This document shows, piece after piece, positions 15,401-21,712 of a stretch of 31,813 nucleotides of DNA (its first letter is position 1; each line of letters begins with the position of its first letter). Below the pieces are notes generated by a model, which was not told the origin of the DNA, did not search any database, and was given only the letters and a program-made list of their open reading frames with translations. The position numbers were made by a program, and so were the translations under genes. The DNA is from Bacteroides sp. 43_108 (GTDB lineage Bacteria > Bacteroidota > Bacteroidia > Bacteroidales > Bacteroidaceae). The DNA lies in contig MNQS01000108.1 of NCBI GenBank assembly GCA_001915545.1, forward strand, positions 1 to 31,813, read 5' to 3'.

Positions 15401-16261
15401 GTCGTGTGCTTCTGCATTTTCCTCATCCACGAAGTGCACATCGTTAGTACATACCAGTTTCACATTGTGCTTTCTGGCAAGTTTGATGATTCCTTCATTG
15501 CACTGTTGCTGCAGTGGAAAAGTTTCTCGGTTGGCTCTTATCCTTGGGTCTTTCACTTCGTGTCTCTGTAGCTCCAGATAGAAATCGTCGCCGAAAAGGT
15601 TCTTGAACCATACGACGGCTTCTTCCGCCTTGTCCATTTGTCCGTTTCTTATGTACGACGGAACTTCTCCGGCTATACATGCAGAGCAGATTATGAGACC
15701 TTCGTGGTACTTCTCCAATTCTTCATGATCAGTACGTGGTCTGTTGTAGAATCCATCAACCCACGCATGCGAAACAAGCTTTATAAGGTTGTGGTATCCT
15801 TTTTCGTTTTTTGCCAGTACGATGAGGTGCCATCCGCTGCTGTCTATGCGCGACTCCTTCGTTTTCATGCCTCTGCGGGCACAATACATTTCGCATCCGA
15901 ATATAGGCTTGAAGTCAAGCATCGGCTTCAGCTTGGCCATTGTTGCTTCAGCTTCAGCCTTTATGTCGGCCTCAGGCTTGCCGTCAAACTTGTCTTTCCC
16001 GTCCTTGTCGAGCCTTTCAAGCTTGCCTTCGTTGATATCGGCAATAAGCTTTTCAGCATCCTTATATTTGTCGCGGTTCTTGCCGTTCACTTTCTTGCAG
16101 TAGTTGAACAGTTCCTTTATGCCGAACATATTTCCGTGGTCAGTGACAGCAAGCCCCTTCATTCCGTCCTTGATGGCTTTGTCCACCAGCTTCGGTATGC
16201 TGGCCTGTCCGTCAAGAATGGAATACTGAGTATGTACATGCAGGTGAATAAAATCCTCCAT
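12413..16261 (-). CDS. dnaE: DNA polymerase III alpha subunit
   Basis: This is the replicative DNA polymerase catalytic subunit, 1282 residues, slightly longer than the E. coli protein. Residues 1-350 hold the PHP domain, opening with HLHVHTQYSILDG. The palm active site is PDIDVDFDDDGR near 515-525, and the third catalytic aspartate lies in KMDFLGLK near 678; all three aspartates are present. Fingers, a helix-hairpin-helix region and an OB fold (VTFGGIVTGIRVGETKKGKPYG, in the last fifth) follow. There is a charged, alanine/lysine-rich insertion at about residues 60-112 inside the PHP domain, and another near 360-430; both may be lineage features. It is of the DnaE1 type, not PolC, as it lacks an exonuclease insertion. 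It lies 76 bases behind the B3/B4 gene in a minus-strand block. Confidence 0.97.
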   Translation of the reverse strand: MEDFIHLHVHTQYSILDGQASIPKLVDKAIKDGMKGLAVTDHGNMFGIKELFNYCKKVNGKNRDKYKDAEKLIADINEGKLERLDKDGKDKFDGKPEADIKAEAEATMAKLKPMLDFKPIFGCEMYCARRGMKTKESRIDSSGWHLIVLAKNEKGYHNLIKLVSHAWVDGFYNRPRTDHEELEKYHEGLIICSACIAGEVPSYIRNGQMDKAEEAVVWFKNLFGDDFYLELQRHEVKDPRIRANRETFPLQQQCNEGIIKLARKHNVKLVCTNDVHFVDEENAEAHDRLICLSTNKELDDPNRMLYTKQEWFKTRQEMNDIFSDIPEALSNTIEVLNKVETYSIDHAPIMPNFEIPESFGTEEEYRARLTEKDLFDEFTRDENGNVVMSEEEGMKKIKKLGGFDKLYRIKFEADYLAKLTYEGAKKLYGDPLSKEVEDQLRFELHIMKTMGFPGYFLIVQDYINAARKELGVWVGPGRGSAAGSAVAYCLGITKVDPIKYDLLFERFLNPDRISLPDIDVDFDDDGRGKVLQWVTQKYGAEKVAHIITYGTMATKLAIKDVARVQKLPLDISNALCKAIPDKLPTGKKMNLPNAIECVKELQDAVTSPDPLLRDTLKYAQMLENNVRNTGVHACGTIICRDDISDWVPVSTADDKETGEKLRCTQYDGHVIEETGLIKMDFLGLKTLSILKEAVENVRESLAIEIDIDSLDINDPATYQLYSDGRTIGTFQFESAGMQKYLRELQPTTFEDLIAMNALYRPGPMDYIPDFIDRKQGRKPIVYDIPCMEKYLKDTYGITVYQEQVMLLSRLLADFTRGESDTLRKAMGKKLKEKLDMLRPKFFNGGQKNGHKLETLQKIWADWEKFASYAFNKSHATCYSWVAYQTAFMKANYPAQYMAAVMSRSIANISDIRKLMDECKSMGINTLGPDVNESRLKFSVNKNGDIRFGMGAIKGVGESAVQAILDEREKNGPFKSIFDFVERVNLTSCNRKNIENLVLAGAFDSFSEVKRETFFEVFGKNNETFTETLVRYGNRYQIDKQTATNNLFGGMGMNVGISHPEIPQAESWSDMERLNKERELVGIYLSAHPLDEYSIVLNHVCNTNVTQLEDKDELAKLDEVTFGGIVTGIRVGETKKGKPYGIVKIEDFTGAGEIPLFGKDWLDFRNYFLEGAALFIRAKAVPKQWGQGGHDLALKSIELLADVKDTVIEKITLNVPLDKLSVEMVEDLAEIAKDNPGRAELFFNVHSADHMRIRLFSRKIKISVHKSLINYVSDHPEIEFSIN

Positions 16262-16337
16262 AACCTTTTTCCCTGTATTTCTTATTTATTTTTTGTTTGT
16301 TTTCGAGCAGCGTCTATGCTGCACTTTCTGTCTGTTT

Positions 16338-17009
16338 TCAGAAAGTATCTATTTCTGCATCTTTGCTTTCTGCATATTTTGACAGCAAAGATGCAATATA
16401 CTGAGCTGTGGCCATGACGGTTTCCTTGTTGCCGTCATATCCGTTTACGATAGCCAGCAGACGTTTTGTCTCAGGCGTTATCTTTGTTCTTTCGTTATCG
16501 CTTGTCGGTGTGCCGATGCCGCCGATGGAATCGCGGTAAACAGGCATTCCTGCAATGTTGAGCATGCCGCGGCCGATGCCTTCATACGGTTCACCCTCTT
16601 CGCCTATGCCTAGCACGATTTCATCGCCTTCAATCTTGTCGTAGTCGAAGCCGCCGATGCTGTAGCCGTATGCTATCGATGCAAGGTTTATCAGGTCCAC
16701 GCATGTATCAATCTGGTAAAGGTCCTTGCCTTGGAGAGTCCTTCTTACCAGAGCTTCGCCCGATGGCCTGTATCTGCTCGGATCCTTTCCGCATCGTTTG
16801 TAGGCCTGCCTGGTGGCTTGTATCGACGGCATCATTTTTATGGATTCAGTTGTATATCTGTTTCTGTATTCAGCGATATATTCGTCTATTTCTTTCCATA
16901 AGCCTTCAGAATACTTGCTGTTTGAGAACTCTGCATATACAGCCGCGCCTGTAAATTCAGGACAAGCGGAGCGTATCTTGTCCGATACTTTTATTTTCTT
17001 GTGTTCCAT
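16338..17009 (-). CDS. B3/B4 tRNA-binding (editing-like) domain protein
   Basis: The 223-residue soluble protein is a free-standing B3/B4 domain, the fold that edits mischarged tRNA in the beta subunit of phenylalanyl-tRNA synthetase. Recognisable segments are the middle motif RQAYKRCGKDPSRYRPSGEAL (about residues 69-89, with KDPSRYRPS at its core), LYQIDTCVDLINLASIAYG, and a late GGIGTPTSDNERTKIT region followed by the MATAQYIASLL helix. Such proteins may remove misacylated amino acids, but few have been tested. No synthetase domain is attached. It sits 50 bases downstream of a peptidyl-tRNA hydrolase gene and upstream of dnaE, which suggests a tRNA quality-control pair. Confidence 0.88.
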   Translation of the reverse strand: MEHKKIKVSDKIRSACPEFTGAAVYAEFSNSKYSEGLWKEIDEYIAEYRNRYTTESIKMMPSIQATRQAYKRCGKDPSRYRPSGEALVRRTLQGKDLYQIDTCVDLINLASIAYGYSIGGFDYDKIEGDEIVLGIGEEGEPYEGIGRGMLNIAGMPVYRDSIGGIGTPTSDNERTKITPETKRLLAIVNGYDGNKETVMATAQYIASLLSKYAESKDAEIDTF

Positions 17010-17059
17010 TGTCTGATATAACTGTTTTGCATCAGCTTCAGCAGTTTGCTGCTCTTATG

Positions 17060-17473
17060 TCACAGTAGGCTGAGATGTCTGGTGAATTCGTCTATTTCGT
17101 CTGCCCAATAAGGTCCTGCCGCCATGCATGTAACAGTTTCCTCACCATGAAATTCCGTTTTTCCTGCATCAGTTATGAGTGCGGCAGGTATTTCAGGCTT
17201 TTCGTTGCAGAACCGTTCGTAGAGATTCACAAGTTCATCCTCTGAATCAACATAGAGGCATATCTTGGCGAACGAGCCGTCCATCCATTTTTCCAGAAAC
17301 GAATCTTTTGTGTAGTTCAGATGATAGTGTACTCCGTCTTTGTCCGACCAGTTCTTGAACAGCTGCAGAAATGCGTCGACTGAAGCGTGAGCACCCTGTG
17401 CAATCATTTTCCCTTTGCGCATCTGTAGGTCTTTGCGCATAATTATAACCTGTTTCACTTTGCGTTCTTCCAT
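17060..17473 (-). CDS. Pth2-type peptidyl-tRNA hydrolase
   Basis: The protein has 137 residues and resembles the archaeal/eukaryotic Pth2 family, which cuts the ester bond of peptidyl-tRNA released from stalled ribosomes. Family signatures are KQVIIMRKDLQMRKGKMIAQ at residues 7-26 (K-D-L-x-M-x-K-GK), followed by GAHASVDAF, and later LITDAGKTEF with a closing GPYWADEID. The insertion KDGVHYHLNY is larger than in archaeal members. It is cytoplasmic. It heads the minus-strand block under a promoter element 18-23 bases upstream. Most bacteria rely on the unrelated Pth1; whether this one complements or specialises cannot be told here. The catalytic function is inferred from the family. Confidence 0.87.
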   Translation of the reverse strand: MEERKVKQVIIMRKDLQMRKGKMIAQGAHASVDAFLQLFKNWSDKDGVHYHLNYTKDSFLEKWMDGSFAKICLYVDSEDELVNLYERFCNEKPEIPAALITDAGKTEFHGEETVTCMAAGPYWADEIDEFTRHLSLL

Positions 17474-17495
17474 AACTCATATATATGTGGTCAGT

Positions 17496-17503
17496 CAAAT
17501 ATA
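17496..17503 (-). promoter_or_regulatory. -7 promoter element of the pth2-B3/B4-dnaE unit
   Basis: The minus strand reads TATATTTG, a perfect TAnnTTTG match, 22 bases before the pth2 ATG. No exact -33 TTTG was found. It lies in a 181-base divergent intergenic region. Confidence 0.5.
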
Positions 17504-17606
17504 CTAATTATTGCTTTATGTTGTGGAATCTTCAGTCTATATTTAGAATATATTTATATATGTGTGATGATGGTTGGCCGGGCCAAAATGAAATTCTTGC
17601 TTTCAA

Positions 17607-17638
17607 TTTGTCTCAGCTGTCACCTTTCATTATCTTTG
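17607..17638 (+). promoter_or_regulatory. Promoter of the small secreted protein-SDR-yraN operon
   Basis: TTTG (17607-17610), 20 bases, then TATCTTTG (17631-17638): both elements match the Bacteroidota consensus at the ideal distance. Transcription should start near 17643, about 12 bases before the first ATG. A perfect TTGGCC/GGCCAA palindrome at 17574-17586 lies just upstream and could be an operator. Confidence 0.75.
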
Positions 17639-17654
17639 CCGAAAACTGAAAAAT

Positions 17655-17960
17655 ATGCGTTACATCCTGTTTATGATTTTTGCATCAGTCTTTTTCAGAT
17701 TGGATGCCTGCGAAAATGCCGACAGCAACAAGTATGTTGTTCCGACTGTTTATGATTCCTTGAAGGTTGTACTTCCTGAAAAGTATGAGGACCAGCTGTG
17801 CAAGGTCGAAATCAGAAGTACCGGAGCAAATTTCACTGCCAGTGATTATGTACGTGGAGGCGAGGTCAAGTTCGATATGCGCAACATGCCCCAGGGCAGA
17901 TATATGGTCTATCTGCGTGTTGGAGATATTTTCGAGTGCGAGCGTATAATCAAGAAATGA
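17655..17960 (+). CDS. Small exported beta-sandwich-like protein
   Basis: The protein has 101 residues. Residues 2-14 are hydrophobic (YILFMIFASVFF) and are followed by RLDAC, a poor lipobox with C19 as a possible lipid site; otherwise it is a Sec signal. The rest looks like one small all-beta domain: KVVLPEKYEDQLCKVEI-type strands, then FDMRNMPQGRYMVYLRVGD and the end ERIIKK. The closing pattern (polar strand, x-M-P-x-G-x-Y-x-V, basic end) resembles both DUF3244-type Bacteroides proteins and the end of a T9SS type A sorting domain, but it is too short to carry a separate cargo. The function is unknown. It is first in an operon with the SDR (13-base gap) and yraN. Confidence 0.72.
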   Translation: MRYILFMIFASVFFRLDACENADSNKYVVPTVYDSLKVVLPEKYEDQLCKVEIRSTGANFTASDYVRGGEVKFDMRNMPQGRYMVYLRVGDIFECERIIKK

Positions 17961-17973
17961 AGTTTCTCCGTGT

Positions 17974-18723
17974 ATGGATGCTAAACGTATTGTCATAATC
18001 GGTGCAACTTCCGGAATAGGCCGTAAGGTCGCAGAGCTCTATATCAGGCAAGGATGGCATGTCGGTGTGGCCGGACGCCGTGCAGATATGCTTGAAGAGG
18101 TGAGACGCATCTGTCCTGAACGGGTCGTTTGTGAAAGAATCGATGTAACTTCTTCCGATTCACCCGAACATTTGGCAGAACTGATTGAAAAGCTCGGTGG
18201 AATGGACGTGTATCTGCATTGTGCAGGAATCGGACACCAGAATCGTATGCTCAATCCGGATATAGAGTCTGACACTATATCCACCAACTGCGGCGGTTTC
18301 GTCAGATTGATAGATGCCGCATTTGCATATTTCCGTTCTGCCGGCCGCGGACATATTGTCGCTGTTTCATCCATTGCCGGAACACGCGGCCTGGGTGCCG
18401 CACCGGCCTATTCGGCATCAAAGAGATTTCAGAACACATATCTTCAGTGCCTTTCCCAGCTTGCCCGAATGGAGCGTCTTGATATATGTTTCACCGACAT
18501 TCGTCCCGGCTTTGTAAAGACACATCTGCTCGATGGCGATCAGTATTATCCGTTTCAGCTCGATGCCGGCAAGGTGGCCGAAGACATTGTTAAGGCTATC
18601 TCCAGACGAAAACGTGTTGTTGTGATAGATTGGGTATACGCAATAGTTACTTTCTTCTGGTCGCTTATACCCGGATTCATTTGGGAACGCATGAATATAC
18701 ACACAAACAAGAAAAGCAAATGA
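17974..18723 (+). CDS. Short-chain dehydrogenase/reductase
   Basis: This is a classical SDR of 249 residues that should oxidise or reduce a hydroxyl or keto group with NAD(P)(H). The cofactor motif GATSGIG spans residues 10-16, and the AGRR segment after the second strand suggests preference for NADP(H). The structural NAG motif is present as CAGIG. The catalytic serine is S132 or S133, the tyrosine Y146 in YSASK and the lysine K150. The last 40 residues include a hydrophobic stretch (VYAIVTFFWSLIPGFIW) followed by a basic end, so it may be attached to the inner membrane. The substrate is unknown. It is four bases from yraN and clearly in one operon. Confidence 0.9.
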   Translation: MDAKRIVIIGATSGIGRKVAELYIRQGWHVGVAGRRADMLEEVRRICPERVVCERIDVTSSDSPEHLAELIEKLGGMDVYLHCAGIGHQNRMLNPDIESDTISTNCGGFVRLIDAAFAYFRSAGRGHIVAVSSIAGTRGLGAAPAYSASKRFQNTYLQCLSQLARMERLDICFTDIRPGFVKTHLLDGDQYYPFQLDAGKVAEDIVKAISRRKRVVVIDWVYAIVTFFWSLIPGFIWERMNIHTNKKSK

Positions 18724-18726
18724 TAT

Positions 18727-19104
18727 ATGTCTAAAGCCAGTGAACTCGGAAAGACCGGTGAGGAACTCGCTGCCGAATATCTCGCCCGCAAAGGATATAC
18801 TATCCGTCATGTCAATTGGAATCTTCACAAAGGATATGAATTGGACATCGTGGCTGAAATAGACGGTGAAATCGTCTTTGTGGAGGTGAAAACCAGACGC
18901 CCTGGTTCTGTTCAACGTCCGGAAGATGCGGTGGATTCGAAGAAAATCAGGCATATCTGCAAGGCCGCCGACCTTTATGTGCGTGAGTTCGACATTGATA
19001 TGTTCTATCGCTTCGACATCATATCCATCTTGTGCAAGGACGAAAACGATTTTGAACTGGAGCATTTCCCCAATGCTTTCGGTCTTCCGCTGACAGCCCG
19101 CTGA
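18727..19104 (+). CDS. YraN family (UPF0102) nuclease-like protein
   Basis: The protein has 125 residues, normal for UPF0102/YraN. The family opening GKTGEELAAEYLARKGY is followed by the PD-(D/E)xK nuclease-type core: E38, D40 in YELDIV, and E53-V-K55 in FVEVKTR. Metal-binding residues are thus intact. The C-terminal half (YRFDIISI) contains the last strand of the fold. The family is thought to act on nucleic acid (a Holliday-junction resolvase-like fold), but the physiological role is not settled. It is the last gene of its operon, with a three-base gap to the SDR. No clear terminator hairpin follows; a T-rich run at 19114-19125 does. Confidence 0.92.
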   Translation: MSKASELGKTGEELAAEYLARKGYTIRHVNWNLHKGYELDIVAEIDGEIVFVEVKTRRPGSVQRPEDAVDSKKIRHICKAADLYVREFDIDMFYRFDIISILCKDENDFELEHFPNAFGLPLTAR

Positions 19105-19145
19105 CCTGCTGCTTTTTCTTTTTTTAGAAGTATTTCGTTTACTGC

Positions 19146-19255
19146 GAGCGCCCGCATTAAGAATTCTGAGCGCTCGTATTTTGTTTTGCGGGCGCTCAGA
19201 ATTTTATTTCCGAGCCCTCGTAATTTGTGCTGTGAGCCCTCGCGTTTGTATATGC
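19146..19255. repeat. Five degenerate 22-bp tandem repeats in a 350-base intergenic region
   Basis: Units start at 19146, 19168, 19190, 19212 and 19234, each exactly 22 bases. The first half of each is GC-rich and conserved: GAGCGCCCGCA, GAGCGCTCGTA, GGGCGCTCAGA, GAGCCCTCGTA and GAGCCCTCGCG. The second half is T-rich and variable. Because the GC core is partly palindromic, neighbouring units can also pair with each other, for example TTCTGAGCGC with GCGCTCAGAA. The rest of 19105-19456 holds nothing else that I recognise. Confidence 0.75.
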
Positions 19256-19456
19256 TTATGTGTATATGATTTGAAATTCTTCGATGAAATCGTCTGGTAT
19301 GTCTGTTGTTCGTGTCCGTAAACATATTTTATTGCCCGTTTTGTTTAGAGTTCAATGCAAATGACATACATTTGCATTGTTTGAATATCCGTTGAGGCTT
19401 TTTGATTCGCCTTGTCGGATAATTATAGTATTCACTTTGGATATCTAATCCTGCTT

Positions 19457-19927
19457 ATGCTTATATCAAGAAAAAACCTTGAAGAGAAAAAGAAGAAAGC
19501 CGTCAAAGATATTGCTGACGGCTTGGCTTCCGATGGCGCGACAGTTTTCGTTAATCTTGAAACATTTGAAGTCGCCCAAGCTCCAAGCACTTCGCTTTGG
19601 GGAGTGTCCATGATGCCCGATTCTTCATCATTCGGACAGGAGATGTCGTTTTCTTCCGGTTCGGACAACAATTCGTCGGTCGTAAAGATTTCCCCCATGA
19701 GTACAGATGAATTATGGGGCATGATACACGATTTCACCGAGTATCTACCTGACGGAAACGAAAAAGATACGCTTCAGATAATTTTGAGCGATGATAAGGA
19801 CTTTTCAAAGTTCAACCATTTTATAAATTCCAGCAGTGTAGCAAATCAGTGGTACGAATTCCGCCGTAAGGCTTGCGAAAAGTATGTATATCGTATTCTT
19901 GAGGAAAGTATGGAAAGTAAGGATTAG
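19457..19927 (+). CDS. UPF0158-like cytoplasmic protein
   Basis: The protein has 156 residues from ATG 19457; an in-frame TTG at 19412 would add a hydrophobic start (YLILLMLIS) that I do not trust. The start RKNLEEKKKKAVKDIADGL is basic and helical. The middle is serine-rich (SSFGQEMSFSSGSDNNSS). The C-terminal part, from ELWGMIHDFTEYLPD to SKFNHFINSSSVANQWYEFR, matches the UPF0158 pattern, in which F-x-x-F and W-Y-x-F-R lie in helices near the end. The function of UPF0158 is unknown. It is probably monocistronic, ending at a perfect terminator stem. Confidence 0.78.
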   Translation: MLISRKNLEEKKKKAVKDIADGLASDGATVFVNLETFEVAQAPSTSLWGVSMMPDSSSFGQEMSFSSGSDNNSSVVKISPMSTDELWGMIHDFTEYLPDGNEKDTLQIILSDDKDFSKFNHFINSSSVANQWYEFRRKACEKYVYRILEESMESKD

Positions 19928-19959
19928 TCTAATAGAAGATTTGTGGATTTCTTAGAACG

Positions 19960-20034
19960 CACAAGAGGCATGCAATTCTGGCACGGGTTGCATGCCTCTT
20001 GTGTTATGCCTATATTGTTTTGTATTTTGTTTGT
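19960..20034 (+). terminator. Rho-independent-like terminator of the UPF0158-like gene
   Basis: A perfect 16-bp stem (arms 19960-19975 CACAAGAGGCATGCAA and 19988-20003) with a 12-base loop is followed by a T-rich stretch to about 20034. Confidence 0.85.
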
Positions 20035-20113
20035 TTTTGCGACATAAGCATGGCATTTTCTCAGTATATTATTGATATTCAGCGGTAAAGCTGTTAAATA
20101 ACATATTTTTTTC

Positions 20114-20121
20114 GGGGGGGG
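20114..20121. repeat. G8 homopolymer tract upstream of a secreted-protein cluster
   Basis: Eight consecutive G lie in otherwise AT-rich sequence 15 bases before a -7 promoter element, near or beside the expected -33 site. Such tracts are prone to slipping during replication. Confidence 0.85.
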
Positions 20122-20136
20122 TAAAAATAAATATAT

Positions 20137-20144
20137 TAAATTTG
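20137..20144 (+). promoter_or_regulatory. -7 promoter element of the paralogue-TldD cluster
   Basis: TAAATTTG matches TAnnTTTG exactly. Transcription would begin near 20149, giving a leader of about 110 bases. No TTTG lies at the -33 distance; the G8 tract is close to it. Apart from the preceding terminator and this element, 20035-20261 holds nothing that I recognise. Confidence 0.5.
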
Positions 20145-20261
20145 CTACATGTTAACCTTAAAGCATTACGTCATTAAAATGGTGGATATTTATTCTATTT
20201 GAGGACGTTGCCAATGAGGTGATATTGAAAAGTGATAATCTTGATTTTAAATCTTAATAGT

Positions 20262-20921
20262 ATGAAGATTACATTAAAATGCACTGTAATGTGCTTGATT
20301 TCTATGTTCGTTTTTTCTTCGGCTTGTGCTCAGGATTTGACAGATGACGGCAATAAAAAAATATGGAGTAAGGCAAACGAGGGTTTTGATGAGTTTTTTG
20401 ACAAGGATTTCAACAGTGTTGAGATCGGGCACATGGTGAACGGCGTTTTTGTAAAAAGCTATGCAGGAGTCAACCTAGATTCACTGTGCTCGCGGGATGA
20501 TTTCAGAATTGACATAAGGCCGTCTTTTGCAATATTGACCGATAATGATACAGTGAAGCTGCCTCATTTTGCTACGAAGAATGCTCCGGTTTTGATAAAC
20601 GGAGCTGGTTATACTGGCATCTTCAATTTTACGGCGTCTGATGTGGAGCTTGATCTTGCTTCCTTTGACGATATCAAGTCGGAGCGTTATCCGGAAGTTC
20701 TTGGTCCGTGTGTATATATGCTTAACAAACATCTTGTGTTCGATGACGTTGAGTCTTACCGTATAGACCGAAACTTTATCTTGGACACTGAACTGATATC
20801 TTCAAAGCAGTTTGAAGCTCTGAAGAATGTGCCGGAATTCAGCATAATAAGAATTTATACAAAAACCGAGCGCAATATGCAGGATTATCCGCATAAGGAA
20901 GGCACTGTCAGACTTAAATGA
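20262..20921 (+). CDS. Secreted protein of unrecognised family, paralogue 1
   Basis: The product has 219 residues from ATG 20262; an upstream in-frame GTG at 20232 would spoil the signal peptide. Residues 1-24 are a Sec signal ending ACAQ. I do not recognise the mature protein. It is homologous along its length to the next gene: shared blocks are FDKDFNSVEIGHMVNGVFVK, PVLINGAGY, SDVELDLASFD, ERYPEVLGPCVYMLN, SYRIDR, ELISS and IIRIYTKTERN. The strand-loop pattern in the second half (YML-N, later LKNVPEFSIIRIYTK) faintly recalls the plug region of TonB-dependent receptors (a self-named segment, then a P-x-x-I-x-x-I pattern), but no barrel is present. A periplasmic or surface role is inferred from the signal only. 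Confidence 0.82.
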   Translation: MKITLKCTVMCLISMFVFSSACAQDLTDDGNKKIWSKANEGFDEFFDKDFNSVEIGHMVNGVFVKSYAGVNLDSLCSRDDFRIDIRPSFAILTDNDTVKLPHFATKNAPVLINGAGYTGIFNFTASDVELDLASFDDIKSERYPEVLGPCVYMLNKHLVFDDVESYRIDRNFILDTELISSKQFEALKNVPEFSIIRIYTKTERNMQDYPHKEGTVRLK

Positions 20922-20997
20922 GAGCATATTCAAGTGCGATAAATATGTATTCTAAGGCGATAGATAAAACAAAAGTGTATTTTATAATATGTTTCTT

Positions 20998-21642
20998 ATG
21001 AGAATTATATCAAAACTTATAGCATTATGCTTGATATCTCTGTTCATATACCAACCAGTATATGCACAAAGCAAAGACGGTGATGGTCCTGACAACAGTT
21101 TTCACTGGTTGTACGATTCAGATTTCAACAATTTTGGTATTGCTTTTGCTGTTAACGGCGAGTTTGTAAAGAATCCGATAGGTATCGATTTGAGCACATT
21201 GATGTTGAAAAAGGATGTTGGCATAAGCATGAATCCGGTTGTGTTGCGCGGTATCGACGGCACAGACAACTTTATTGTGGTGGATCCCAAAAAACTTAAA
21301 GAAAAACCGCTTGTAATAAATGGCGTAGAATACAAAAAGGGCTTTATTAATTTGTCATCAAGTGAGGTTAAGCTGGATTTGGTTTCGCTTGACTCCATAA
21401 GAAATGAATTTTATCCGGACTTGAAAGCTCCTTGTATGTATATGATAAACGAGCGTATTATATTCAATGATTCCAAATCTTACCGTATTGACAGAGGATA
21501 TGTTTTGGCGGCAGAGCTTGTAAGTTCATCAGAAATTGAAGATTTGAAGGGCGTGTCACCATTCAACGTCGTCAGAATATATACCAAAACAAAAGAAAAT
21601 ATCAGGGCATGGCATGAAAAACATGCTGTGAGGATACGGTGA
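20998..21642 (+). CDS. Secreted protein of unrecognised family, paralogue 2
   Basis: The product has 214 residues from ATG 20998; ATG 20989 is an alternative, but 20998 gives the same N-terminal layout as the upstream paralogue. Residues 1-24 are a Sec signal ending VYAQ. Blocks shared with paralogue 1 include SDFNNFGIAFAVNGEFVK, PLVINGVEY, SSEVKLDLVSLD, PCMYMIN, SYRIDR, ELVSS and VVRIYTKTKEN. Most cysteines of paralogue 1 are missing, but the PC before YM is kept in both. The tail NIRAWHEKHAVRIR reappears almost exactly at 24971-25039. It lies 76 bases behind paralogue 1 and 70 bases before the TldD-like gene, so the three are probably one operon. The function is unknown. Confidence 0.82.
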   Translation: MRIISKLIALCLISLFIYQPVYAQSKDGDGPDNSFHWLYDSDFNNFGIAFAVNGEFVKNPIGIDLSTLMLKKDVGISMNPVVLRGIDGTDNFIVVDPKKLKEKPLVINGVEYKKGFINLSSSEVKLDLVSLDSIRNEFYPDLKAPCMYMINERIIFNDSKSYRIDRGYVLAAELVSSSEIEDLKGVSPFNVVRIYTKTKENIRAWHEKHAVRIR

Positions 21643-21712
21643 TTGCATGTTCTTGGTGGAATAAATATATCGTATTCCTGTTTTTCTTCTCATCCTCAAA
21701 AAATATAAGATT

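Noticed and set aside
15638..16417. Plus-strand open frame of 259 codons
   Set aside because: It lies opposite dnaE, which has full family motifs; the product is cysteine- and leucine-rich without any domain and crosses the dnaE start.
19146..19255. CRISPR array
   Set aside because: Units are directly adjacent with no unique spacers, are strongly diverged, and no cas gene is in the window.
19432..19439. Promoter TCACTTTG before the UPF0158-like gene
   Set aside because: It misses the TA of the -7 consensus, and the nearest TTTG upstream is too far away.
20262..21642. TonB-dependent receptor fragments
   Set aside because: The plug-like strand pattern is only faint, there is no barrel sequence, and both genes are complete with their own signal peptides and stops.
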